A program made the translations under genes and the position numbers. Shown one piece after another: positions 7,620-14,471 of a stretch of DNA of 19,558 nt; the first letter of the stretch is position 1, and every line of letters starts with the position of its first letter. The notes below the pieces were generated by a model, which did no database searches, was not told the DNA's origin, and was given only the letters and a program-made list of their open reading frames with translations. Source of the DNA: Firmicutes bacterium UBA2058 (lineage in GTDB: Bacteria > Bacillota > Clostridia > Tissierellales > Sedimentibacteraceae); NCBI GenBank assembly GCA_002332905.1, contig DDAM01000070.1, forward strand, positions 21,034 through 40,591, in the 5' to 3' direction.

Positions 7620-7751
7620 CAATACTCCTTTAATGATATTAAGTCGATTTATTTCTAATTTTAGCATAAACAAAACAAATAATTTGTAGAATTTTGTAAT
7701 ATGTTTATTTTCTTGTTTTATCCCATATTTTAATGTAATTTTTACACTATC
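7620..7751. other. AT-rich leader of the unknown gene pair
   Basis: No open frame of note. On the minus strand it carries the AAAGGAG (7625-7631) described for the disrupted ORF and AT-rich text that could contain its promoter (for example TAAAAT near 7664), without a convincing -35. The 5' breakpoint of the cotJC remnant is at its right end. Confidence 0.3.
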
Positions 7752-7932
7752 GCACCAAAACAAAAAGCACGGGTGACTTATGAAAATCTAATAATGTTAA
7801 CTGATGACCCACTTGTAAAAGATACCTTGAGCCTTGAGATTTCAAAGAGAACGTGATTTAATACACTTCCAAAGATTCGTCGAGGGTTTAATACTTGTAC
7901 AATAGAACATGGAGAGCAAGAAATTTTATTAA
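7752..7932 (+). pseudogene. cotJC: Decayed 3' fragment of a second cotJC
   Basis: Translation starting at 7752 gives APKQKARVTYENLIMLTDD, matching CotJC residues 134-152 (AAEQKARATYENLIMLTDD) with only small changes. After LVKDTL the frame breaks around AGCCTTGAGATTTC. The text then matches again as RERDLIHFQRF-like and SKKFY, with an in-frame TAG replacing a Glu codon near the end. The metal ligand E136 is now Lys. Nucleotide similarity runs to the stop codon and the following AATGCAA, also found after the intact cotJC stop. The first two-thirds of the gene are absent. It is a non-functional relic of a duplicated or second-allele cotJC. Confidence 0.85.
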
Positions 7933-7949
7933 TGCAATATAATAAAATA

Positions 7950-7981
7950 GGAGCACATTGTTAAATAGTAATATGTGCTCC
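7950..7981 (-). terminator. Terminator of the aldo/keto reductase gene
   Basis: GGAGCACAT and ATGTGCTCC form a perfect 9-bp stem with a 14-nt loop just after the reductase stop codon. On the minus strand it is followed by TATTTTATTATATT. The plus-strand side is also AT-rich, so it may act in both directions. Confidence 0.75.
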
Positions 7982-7989
7982 ATTAATAT

Positions 7990-9000
7990 TTATTCAAATG
8001 CTTTTATAACATCCTCTAATTTCTTTCTTATTGGCAGATTATAAGGACATTTTGTTTCACAAAGTCCACATTTTACACATGAATCAGGTTTAACTGCCAA
8101 AGTATCATATCTTCCTTTTGCCCAGTCTTTTAGGTTATATCTGGTTACATAGCCTTCAAAAAGGAACATGCTTGGTATATCAATCTTTTGAGGACATGGC
8201 AAGCAATATCCACATCTTCTACAAAAATCATTGCCTAGAACTTTTCTTATGGATTCTATTTTATTATTATCTTCTTCTGTTAAAGCTGTTAAGTTATTAG
8301 CTACACTTGCATTTCTTTTAACCTGCTCTACGCTATCCATACCTGGTATAGCAACAGTTACAAGACCAGAATTAAATATATATTTAAGGGCTATTTCACC
8401 ATCTTGAATTGCTCCGCCTGCTAATGGCTTCATAGCTAAAACACCAACATTTTTTTCCTTAGCCTTTTTAAATACCTCTACAGCTTGTTGCTCAACTATG
8501 TTAAATGGGAATTGTACAGTCTCAACAATATCGAATTCTAAGAATTTTTCTATCATTGAGATATTATGGCTAGTTATACCAATATGTTTAATAAGTCCTT
8601 TTTCCTTAGCCTCTTGTAAAGCTCTAAATGCGCCATTTTCTGATATTACATTATCAAACTGTTCTTGTTTACTTACATTATGTATTTGATATAGGTCTAT
8701 ATAATCAACATCCAATTGTTTTAAGCTTTGCTCTATGAATGCCTTCATAGTGTCGTAGGTATAACCCATTGCCTTTGTAGCAATATAAAAGTTTTCTCTT
8801 TCAACTTCTTTTAATGCTTTTCCTATGTACCCTTCGCTTACTGTATATCCTATAGCAGTATCAATAAAATTAATACCTTGATTTTTCAATTCTTTTATTA
8901 CATCAATAGCGTCTTGTTCAGTTAATCTTTGTATTGGAATTCCTCCAAATCCAAGGCAAGTAACCTCAAGACCTGTTTTTCCTAAAATATTTTTATTCAT
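7990..9000 (-). CDS. Aldo/keto reductase with C-terminal 4Fe-4S domain
   Basis: A 336-residue cytosolic oxidoreductase. Residues 1-255 form the aldo/keto reductase barrel with the catalytic tetrad D47, Y52, K76 and H107 (IDTAIGYT, TKAMG, YQIHN). The C-terminal part carries two cysteine clusters, CRRCGYCLPCP (C260, C263, C266, C269) and CVKCGLCETKCP, as in bacterial ferredoxin-like 4Fe-4S domains. This Fe-S-fused branch is common in anaerobes and may couple aldehyde or ketone reduction to a low-potential carrier; the substrate is unknown. The start is ATG with GAGAGG nine bases upstream. It is transcribed alone from a well-formed promoter and stops at a strong hairpin. Confidence 0.9.
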   Translation of the reverse strand: MNKNILGKTGLEVTCLGFGGIPIQRLTEQDAIDVIKELKNQGINFIDTAIGYTVSEGYIGKALKEVERENFYIATKAMGYTYDTMKAFIEQSLKQLDVDYIDLYQIHNVSKQEQFDNVISENGAFRALQEAKEKGLIKHIGITSHNISMIEKFLEFDIVETVQFPFNIVEQQAVEVFKKAKEKNVGVLAMKPLAGGAIQDGEIALKYIFNSGLVTVAIPGMDSVEQVKRNASVANNLTALTEEDNNKIESIRKVLGNDFCRRCGYCLPCPQKIDIPSMFLFEGYVTRYNLKDWAKGRYDTLAVKPDSCVKCGLCETKCPYNLPIRKKLEDVIKAFE

Positions 9001-9056
9001 CTATGTTGTCCTCTCAATTTGATAAATTTTATAAACTCTTTAAAACAATCACCTTA

Positions 9057-9085
9057 ATTATAGTATTTGTATATATAAAAATCAA
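9057..9085 (-). promoter_or_regulatory. Sigma-A-type promoter of the aldo/keto reductase gene
   Basis: On the minus strand TTGATT (9085-9080) and a consensus TATAAT (9062-9057) are separated by 17 nt, about 60 nt before the start codon. No operator is obvious. Confidence 0.6.
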
Positions 9086-9113
9086 ATGAAAATATAACTT
9101 TTTCTTTTTTATC

Positions 9114-9142
9114 TTGACACAAGTTTATACTTGTGATATAAA
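9114..9142 (+). promoter_or_regulatory. Strong sigma-A promoter of the MATE gene with an embedded operator
   Basis: TTGACA (9114-9119) and TATAAA (9137-9142) are separated by exactly 17 nt. The spacer is almost filled by the palindrome CACAAGT-TTAT-ACTTGTG (9118-9135, 7-bp arms). A repressor bound there would block RNA polymerase. Such a site fits a MarR- or TetR-like regulator, but none is encoded next to it. Confidence 0.75.
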
Positions 9143-9165
9143 TAGTTTTATTAATTAAAAAGATT

Positions 9166-9195
9166 ATGTTATTTTGCCGCCGGGCAAAGTTTTAA
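9166..9195 (+). CDS. Possible leader peptide in the MATE gene leader
   Basis: A nine-codon ORF, MLFCRRAKF, sits between the promoter and a terminator-like hairpin. Codons 5-6 are CGC CGG, arginine codons that are scarce in such AT-rich genomes. The upstream AAAAAGA is a poor ribosome site. The same bases can also fold as TTTGCC/GGCAAA. It may be a leader peptide for ribosome-mediated attenuation, as known for several antibiotic-resistance genes, or chance. Confidence 0.35.
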   Translation: MLFCRRAKF

Positions 9196-9197
9196 AT

Positions 9198-9260
9198 AAA
9201 GCGTTTTTGTTTCATACCGTTAGGCCTTAGAAGGTATGAAGCTAAAAGCGCTTTTTATTT
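9198..9260 (+). terminator. Attenuator-like hairpin in front of the MATE gene
   Basis: A two-part hairpin: the outer arms AAAGCGTTTTTG and CTAAAAGCGCTTT, and the inner perfect 8-bp stem TTCATACC/GGTATGAA. It is followed directly by TTATTTTTGGAGG, so the T-run touches the ribosome site of the MATE gene (9263-9267). The position, inside a transcribed leader and before the gene it serves, suggests conditional termination. I do not recognise it as one of the common riboswitch classes. Confidence 0.7.
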
Positions 9261-9272
9261 TTGGAGGAAATT

Positions 9273-10595
9273 ATGGAACAAGTATGTATTTTAAAAACTT
9301 TTAGAAAATATGTAACATTAAATGTATTGGGTATGATAGGCTTATCCTGTTATATACTTGCAGATACCTACTTTGTATCAAAAGGACTTGGCACAAATGG
9401 ACTGGCTTCTTTGAATCTTGCTATTTCTATATATAGCTTCGTTCATGGATTAGGATTGATGATTGGTATAGGAGGAGCAACAAAGTATGCTATTTTAAAA
9501 GCAAAACAGGAGCACGAAGAAGCTAATAAGATTTTTTCGACTTCAGTCAACTTAGGTATTATAATTGGTATATTGATTACGTTGATAGGGATATTTTTAT
9601 CTGAGCCTTTAAGCAGAATATTAGGAGCTAACGAGCATACATTTGCAATGACTAATACTTATTTAAAAACAATACTTTCTTTTGCTCCGTTTTTTATATT
9701 AAATAATGTATTAATTGCTTTTGTTCGTAACGATGGTGATCCTAAGCTATCAATGGCAGGAATGTTGATTGGAAGTTTTTCGAACGTAATTTTAGACTAT
9801 ATTTTTATTTTTCCACTTAATATGGGTATGTTTGGAGCTGCATTTGCAACAGGTCTTGCACCAATTATAAGTTTATGCATTTTATCGTTTCATTTTATTA
9901 AAAATAATAATAATTTTTCTTATAAAAAAATTAAAATATCCATAAAGCGTATTTGTAGCATATGTAGTCTTGGAACATCATCATTAATTACGGAAATATC
10001 ATCTGGAATTGTTTTAATTATCTTTAATATTGTTATATTAAAACTTGAGGGCAATACTGGATTAGCAGCCTATGGTATTGTGGCAAATCTGTCACTAGTT
10101 TCAGCTTCTATATTCACTGGTATCGCACAAGGTATACAGCCACTTATTAGTAGCTTTTACGGGAACAAAAATGTAATATCGATAAAGAAGATTTTTAGAT
10201 ATGCAATAATTTTATCATTAATAATAGCTGTATGCTTATATATGATTGTATTTGTATATTCAAATCAGCTTGTATCTATATTTAACAATGAAAACAATGA
10301 ATTGCTAAGAGAGTTAGCAGTTAGAGGATTAAGACTTTATTTTATTGGATTTTTATTTGCCGGTATCAATATTATAACAGCATCATTTTTCAGTTCTATA
10401 GAACAGGCAAGATTAGGTTTTATCATATCTATTGTCCGTAGTGTCGTGGCTATTATACCAGTTGTTCTAGCCTTATCATTTATATTTGGAATAAACGGTG
10501 TTTGGACTTCGTTTCCATGTGCTGAGCTAATTTCATTTGTTATTGTGGCTATATGTTTGAAAAAACACAATGAAAAAATAAAAAAATGTATTTAA
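9273..10595 (+). CDS. MATE-family multidrug/metabolite efflux transporter
   Basis: A 440-residue integral membrane protein with about 12 hydrophobic segments in two similar halves. It carries MATE hallmarks such as ADTYFVSKGLGTNGLASLNLA (about 26-46), the FVRNDGDPKLSMAGMLIGSFSNVILDYIFI stretch in the first half, and the second-half counterpart GNTGLAAYGIVANLS. These pumps export cationic drugs or metabolites in exchange for Na+ or H+. The ATG at 9273 is chosen because GGAGG lies six bases before it; the in-frame TTG at 9261 falls within the T-run and ribosome-site text and is unlikely. Control by an operator palindrome and an attenuator hairpin suggests inducible expression. Substrate unknown. 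Confidence 0.92.
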   Translation: MEQVCILKTFRKYVTLNVLGMIGLSCYILADTYFVSKGLGTNGLASLNLAISIYSFVHGLGLMIGIGGATKYAILKAKQEHEEANKIFSTSVNLGIIIGILITLIGIFLSEPLSRILGANEHTFAMTNTYLKTILSFAPFFILNNVLIAFVRNDGDPKLSMAGMLIGSFSNVILDYIFIFPLNMGMFGAAFATGLAPIISLCILSFHFIKNNNNFSYKKIKISIKRICSICSLGTSSLITEISSGIVLIIFNIVILKLEGNTGLAAYGIVANLSLVSASIFTGIAQGIQPLISSFYGNKNVISIKKIFRYAIILSLIIAVCLYMIVFVYSNQLVSIFNNENNELLRELAVRGLRLYFIGFLFAGINIITASFFSSIEQARLGFIISIVRSVVAIIPVVLALSFIFGINGVWTSFPCAELISFVIVAICLKKHNEKIKKCI

Positions 10596-10616
10596 AAGAT
10601 ACATTTTTTTATTTTT
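10581..10616 (+). terminator. Terminator of the MATE gene, overlapping its stop codon
   Basis: AAAAAATGTAT and ATACATTTTTT pair over 11 bp with a 7-nt loop that contains part of the stop codon (10593-10595). The right arm runs into TTATTTTTG. It insulates the MATE gene from the metal operon. Confidence 0.7.
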
Positions 10617-10628
10617 GTTTTTTTGATA

Positions 10629-10690
10629 TTGACAATTTTCGTAGATATGTTATATTATATATATGAATAGTTTTACATATGTTCATTTAT
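10629..10690 (+). promoter_or_regulatory. Promoter and SmtB/ArsR-type operator of the metal-efflux operon
   Basis: TTGACA (10629-10634) is followed after 16-18 nt by TATATT/TATTAT. Downstream of the -10, ATGAATA (10663-10669) and TGTTCAT (10680-10686) form an imperfect inverted repeat of the ATGAACA/TGTTCAT kind typical for SmtB, CzrA and ZiaR. The metal-free sensor should bind here and release on Zn, Cd or a similar ion. Autoregulation is inferred. Confidence 0.65.
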
Positions 10691-10708
10691 TAATTTAGGA
10701 GGTTCGTT

Positions 10709-11044
10709 ATGGTAGAAAAAAATAATCATGATGATAGAGATTGTAGGATATGTAATATAGAGCCTACAGATGAAATGGTTTATAATTTGTCAGAATTATT
10801 TAAGGCTTTTGGAGACACAAATAGAATTAAGATATTATTCTCATTGTTTCATCACGAACTTTGCGTTCAAGATATAGCTGATAAACTAAACATGACACAA
10901 TCTAATGTGTCACACCAGCTAAGAGTTTTAAAAAATACAAAGCTTGTGAAATTTAGAAAAGACGGAAAAACAATTTATTATTCTCTAAATGACAACCATG
11001 TGGAAAAAATATTTGAACAGGGATTTGAACATATTAATCACTAA
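10709..11044 (+). CDS. ArsR/SmtB-family metal-sensing repressor
   Basis: A 111-residue winged-helix repressor. The DNA-binding region is about residues 50-92 (ELCVQDIADKLNMTQSNVSHQ as recognition part, then the wing FRKDGKTIYYSL). The C-terminal helix has D95-x-H97-x10-H108-x2-H111, exactly the spacing of the alpha-5 Zn site of CzrA/SmtB. There is also a partial CadC-like alpha-3N site: C12-x2-C15 at the N-terminus and C52 in ELCVQD, where CadC has a second Cys instead of Q54. The start ATG has AGGAGG at 10697-10702. The P-type ATPase gene begins 22 nt after the stop, so the sensor controls its own operon. Zn is the most likely signal. Confidence 0.92.
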   Translation: MVEKNNHDDRDCRICNIEPTDEMVYNLSELFKAFGDTNRIKILFSLFHHELCVQDIADKLNMTQSNVSHQLRVLKNTKLVKFRKDGKTIYYSLNDNHVEKIFEQGFEHINH

Positions 11045-11066
11045 GTTTTTTTAGGAGGGACAAAAA

Positions 11067-13304
11067 ATGAGTGAATTAAAAATTATGCTTGAGGGTCTAG
11101 ATTGCGCCCACTGTGCATCTAAGATTGAAGCACAGGTAAATAAATTAGAAAATATAAATGAGGCTTCTTTAAACTTTATAAACAAATCATTAACTATTGA
11201 GCACAGTGGTGATGACAATATAATTTTTGAAGCTGTCGAAAAAATAGTTCATAAATTAGAGCCTCATGTTAAGGTATTTACGAATAAAGAAGAGGAACAC
11301 AATCATATACATGATGAAGACCATTCTCACAGTCATTCTGATTGCAATTGTGGTGGAAATCATGGTCATGGCAAACATGACAGCCATGACAATAAAATAT
11401 CGTCACATGATAATGCCAGTTCTGATGGACACGGTCACAGTCATGATTTAAATGGTGACACAAAAAAAACATTAATTAGATTGTTTGTAGCGGCTATATT
11501 ATTTATACCTGCTGTAATATTTGAATCTAGTAAAACACTTTCAATGATATTATCAATAGCATCTTATATAATTATTGGATATGATATAATTTTAAGGGCA
11601 GTAAAAAACATTTTAAATGGTCAAGTATTTGATGAGAACTTTTTAATGGCAGTTGCATCTATTGGGGCAATTATTATAGGTGAATATCCAGAGGCCGCAG
11701 GTGTTATGCTATTTTATCAAACAGGTGAATATTTTCAGAGCATTGCAGTTAATAAATCAAGAAAACAAATTAAAAGCTTACTTAATATAAAACCTGAGTT
11801 TGCAAACTTAAAAACAGATAGCGGAATAACAAAGGTTAAACCTGAGGCTATAAAAATAAATGATATTATAGTAGTTAAGCCTGGTGAGAAGGTACCACTT
11901 GATGGTGTAATAATCGAAGGCTCATCAACTATTGATACTTCAGCTCTTACTGGTGAATCAATGCCTGTAGATAAGGTTATAGGTAATGATGTGTTAAGTG
12001 GATCAATAAACCTAACTGGTGTTTTAACTGTTAAAGTTACTAAAATCTTTAAGGAATCAACTGTATCTAAGATTTTATATCTAGTTGAAAAAGCATCTAA
12101 TAAAAAATCTGAAACAGAAAACTTTATTACTAAGTTTGCGAAATACTATACACCAGCAGTGGTTGCATTGGCTGCTATAATAGCTATAGTACCTCCTCTA
12201 ATATTCAATGATCCATTTTATGACTGGTTATATAGAGGTCTTATATTCCTAGTTGTTTCTTGTCCATGTGCTTTAGTTTTATCTATACCGTTAACATACT
12301 TTAGCGGACTAGGAGCTGCCTCTAAATATGGAATTTTAATAAAGGGAGGAAACTATTTAGAAGCTTTATCAAAATCTGAAATTGCTGTATTTGACAAAAC
12401 AGGTACGTTGACAGAAGGTAAATTTGAAGTTGCTGAAATAAAAGCTTTTGGAGGAATATCTGAAAGTGATCTTTTAAGAATAGCTGCCCACGGTGAGTAT
12501 TATTCAAATCACCCTATAGCAACTTCTATAAAAGAAAAGTTCGCTAATCAAATAAATGAAGAATTTATTAAGGACTATGAAGAAATAGCTGGATTTGGTA
12601 TTAAAGCTAAAGTTGATGGCAAGATAGTTTTACTAGGTAACGAAAAGTTAATGAACCAAGAAAACATCAGCTTCGAAAAAGCTACTGATAAGCCAGGTAC
12701 AGTATTATATGTTTCAATAGATGGTAAATTTGCAGGTTTCATAGTTATAAGTGATAAGATAAAAAAAGATGTGAATAATCTTGTAGCAAAGTTGAAATCT
12801 GCAGGTATTAAAAAAGTTATAATGCTTACTGGAGATAATAGAGTTACTGCAAATTTTGTTAAAGAGAAACTAGGCTTAGATGAAGTTTATAGTGAGTTAC
12901 TACCTACTGATAAGGTTGATAAGGTTGAAGAATTATTTAAATCTAAGCATGAAAAAGGTAAGCTTTTATTTGTTGGAGATGGCATCAACGATGCACCTGT
13001 TCTTATGCGAGCTGATGTTGGATTTGCAATGGGTGGAATAGGCTCAGATGCAGCTATAGAATCTGCTGATGTAGTAATAATGAACGATGAACCAACAAAG
13101 GTATATGAAAGTATAGAAATAGCTAAGAAAACTAAGTCGATAGTATGGCAAAACATAATATTCTCTTTAGGAGTTAAGCTTCTTGTTATGATATTAACCG
13201 TATATGGTAATGTAACAATGCCATTGGCTGTATTTGCAGATGTCGGTGTAGCAATTGTTGCTATATTAAATGCATCTAGAATTTTAAGAATAAAAGTTAA
13301 ATAA
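11067..13304 (+). CDS. P1B-type heavy-metal ATPase (Zn/Cd/Pb exporter, CadA/ZntA type)
   Basis: A 745-residue membrane pump. Domains in order: heavy-metal-associated domain (1-72) with the CxxC C13/C16; a His/Asp-rich linker (78-127) with about 18 histidines; membrane segments; actuator domain with TGES (295-298); ion-channel CPC motif C399-P400-C401; phosphorylation site DKTGT (D443); the HP motif H482-P483; TGDN (588-591); GDGIND (637-642); and last membrane helices with K704 and D725 (FADVGVAI). The K and D pair with CPC is the P1B-2 signature for Zn2+, Cd2+ and Pb2+ export, not copper. The AGGAGG ribosome site lies before the ATG. Expressed with the upstream sensor; the histidine tail may load or buffer metal. 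Confidence 0.95.
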   Translation: MSELKIMLEGLDCAHCASKIEAQVNKLENINEASLNFINKSLTIEHSGDDNIIFEAVEKIVHKLEPHVKVFTNKEEEHNHIHDEDHSHSHSDCNCGGNHGHGKHDSHDNKISSHDNASSDGHGHSHDLNGDTKKTLIRLFVAAILFIPAVIFESSKTLSMILSIASYIIIGYDIILRAVKNILNGQVFDENFLMAVASIGAIIIGEYPEAAGVMLFYQTGEYFQSIAVNKSRKQIKSLLNIKPEFANLKTDSGITKVKPEAIKINDIIVVKPGEKVPLDGVIIEGSSTIDTSALTGESMPVDKVIGNDVLSGSINLTGVLTVKVTKIFKESTVSKILYLVEKASNKKSETENFITKFAKYYTPAVVALAAIIAIVPPLIFNDPFYDWLYRGLIFLVVSCPCALVLSIPLTYFSGLGAASKYGILIKGGNYLEALSKSEIAVFDKTGTLTEGKFEVAEIKAFGGISESDLLRIAAHGEYYSNHPIATSIKEKFANQINEEFIKDYEEIAGFGIKAKVDGKIVLLGNEKLMNQENISFEKATDKPGTVLYVSIDGKFAGFIVISDKIKKDVNNLVAKLKSAGIKKVIMLTGDNRVTANFVKEKLGLDEVYSELLPTDKVDKVEELFKSKHEKGKLLFVGDGINDAPVLMRADVGFAMGGIGSDAAIESADVVIMNDEPTKVYESIEIAKKTKSIVWQNIIFSLGVKLLVMILTVYGNVTMPLAVFADVGVAIVAILNASRILRIKVK

Positions 13305-13311
13305 GTATAAA

Positions 13312-13354
13312 AAAACAACTCCTACAGTGGCTCATCTGTAGGAGTTGTTTTATA
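13312..13354 (+). terminator. Terminator of the metal-efflux operon
   Basis: AAAACAACTCCTACAG and CTGTAGGAGTTGTTTT form a perfect 16-bp stem with an 8-nt loop eight bases after the ATPase stop. The T-run is part of the right arm. The A-run before the left arm makes it likely to work on both strands. Confidence 0.9.
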
Positions 13355-13429
13355 ATTAATTTTGGAAGGATACTTAAAAAAGTATTATCGTTATAACTAT
13401 ATTATGTGCCAAATACAAAAAATTTATAC

Positions 13430-13489
13430 ACAAGTAATAAAATAATCATTACTAGCAATAATAAAATAATAAATTATTACTTGTAATAA
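13430..13489 (+). promoter_or_regulatory. Inverted repeats upstream of the PurM-like gene
   Basis: ACAAGTAATAA (13430-13440) and TTATTACTTGT (13474-13484) are perfect 11-bp inverted arms 33 nt apart. The right one extends into TTATTAC-TT-GTAATAA (13474-13489), a 16-bp palindrome in its own right. A TTGACT follows at 13498. Two related half-sites near a promoter suggest an operator, but no regulator is known. The rest of 13355-13538 has nothing else I can name. Confidence 0.4.
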
Positions 13490-13538
13490 AAATTTTTTTG
13501 ACTTAATATATCTATATGAAGATATTTTGGAGGTAGTT

Positions 13539-14279
13539 ATGATAATAAAACAAATTAGAGACATAACCCTTATAGATATAGATGAAAATAGATATTTGGG
13601 AATTTCATGTGACTCATGCGGTGGAATCGGTGAAAAGGAGCATGATATGGTAAAGGCACCAACAGTAATAGTTGGAGAGCAAACAGCAAAGGTTGTTCTG
13701 GCTGAGCTTTTAAGCATGGGTTTTGAGCCATTAGTGCTATCTGATGGTTTAGCAGTTGAAATGAACGATACTGGTAAAAAAATCATAGAGGGCTTTAATA
13801 ATACAGTAAATATGCTAAAGCATAGTAAGGTTCATTTAACTGGCAGTACTGAGGAAAACATGAAAACAGTTCAAACCTCAATTGGAACAACAGGCATTGG
13901 AATTGTTGCAAAGGATAAATTAAAATTTAAAAAAACCTCCGTTGAAGATTTATGCATAGCAATCGGACTTCCTCTAGTAGGCTATGAGGTTTTAAAAAAT
14001 CCTGACAAAATAATGTCTATAGAAGACTTTGAAATAATTAGTAGATTAGATTATATTAATGAAATAATTCCTGTTGGCTCAAAAGGAGCAGCTTATGAAA
14101 TCAACGAGCTATGTCAGTGCAATAATTTAACTATAGAATATAAAAATGATATAAGCTATGACATAAAGCACTCTGGCGGTCCTTCTTGTAGCTGTATCCT
14201 TAGCATAGAGGAAAAAAATCTATATTTATTAAAGGACTTAATTGATAAGCCTATGGAAATTTTAGGTAAATTCATATGA
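13539..14279 (+). CDS. PurM/AIR-synthase-like protein, possibly alpha-ribazole kinase (CblS type)
   Basis: A 246-residue soluble protein with the features of the PurM-like ATP-binding superfamily: an acidic DSCGGIGEKEHD motif (25-36), a TAKVVLAELLSMGFEPL helix (49-65), and a glycine/threonine-rich LTGSTEENMKTVQTSIGT (100-117). Its short size and the R-D-I-T-L-I-D start resemble, from memory, the alpha-ribazole kinases CblS of Listeria and Geobacillus that feed cobalamin lower-ligand assembly. HypE- or SelD-like proteins share the fold but are longer and have other motifs. A Cys cluster (PSCSC) lies near the C-terminus. The ATG at 13539 is chosen because GGAGG (13529-13533) precedes it; the earlier in-frame TTG overlaps that site. 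It is a single gene without cobalamin genes nearby. Confidence 0.6.
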   Translation: MIIKQIRDITLIDIDENRYLGISCDSCGGIGEKEHDMVKAPTVIVGEQTAKVVLAELLSMGFEPLVLSDGLAVEMNDTGKKIIEGFNNTVNMLKHSKVHLTGSTEENMKTVQTSIGTTGIGIVAKDKLKFKKTSVEDLCIAIGLPLVGYEVLKNPDKIMSIEDFEIISRLDYINEIIPVGSKGAAYEINELCQCNNLTIEYKNDISYDIKHSGGPSCSCILSIEEKNLYLLKDLIDKPMEILGKFI

Positions 14280-14295
14280 TAATTAAACATATTAA

Positions 14296-14328
14296 AACAC
14301 TAGCTATTTAAAAGTTAGTGTTTTTTTT
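14296..14328 (+). terminator. Terminator of the PurM-like gene
   Basis: AACACTAGCT and AGTTAGTGTT pair over 10 bp with one G-T and a 7-nt loop, followed by TTTTTT. It lies 16 nt beyond the stop codon, a classic rho-independent terminator. Confidence 0.9.
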
Positions 14329-14471
14329 ATTTAAAATTTTATAATTGTATAAAAAATTATATAAAAGTAAAAATAATATAGATAATATTATTTATTTGTA
14401 ATCATAAATTACGAAAAAAAATGATGATATTATGCATAAATAAAGTAATTAAATTTAAAGGTGGTGTATTT
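14329..14471 (+). promoter_or_regulatory. Leader and promoter region of the arc operon
   Basis: Very AT-rich. It contains TGTATAAAAAATTATATA (14346-14363), loosely like an ArgR box, the inverted repeat AATAATAT/ATATTATT (14372-14392), and TGCATAAATAAAGTAATTA (14433 on). Many overlapping TATAAT-like hexamers prevent choosing one promoter. The ribosome site AAAGGTGGTG (14457-14466) leads to the TTG start of arcA. Confidence 0.35.

Noticed and set aside
9170..9190. TTTGCC/GGCAAA hairpin as part of a c-di-GMP or other known riboswitch
   Set aside because: The conserved cores of the c-di-GMP, TPP, SAM, purine, lysine and cobalamin riboswitches are not present; only a short stem-loop is seen.
11278..11472. 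Histidine/cysteine-rich ORF on the minus strand
   Set aside because: It is the antisense reading of the His-rich linker of the metal ATPase (CAT/CAC read backwards as ATG/GTG); no ribosome site or independent coding signal.
12887..13318. 143-codon minus-strand ORF over the ATPase C-terminus
   Set aside because: It lies fully opposite conserved GDGIND and membrane-helix coding sequence and has no family resemblance.
13424..13786. 120-codon minus-strand ORF across the start of the PurM-like gene
   Set aside because: It overlaps the conserved start and the upstream palindromes; composition does not look like a protein family.
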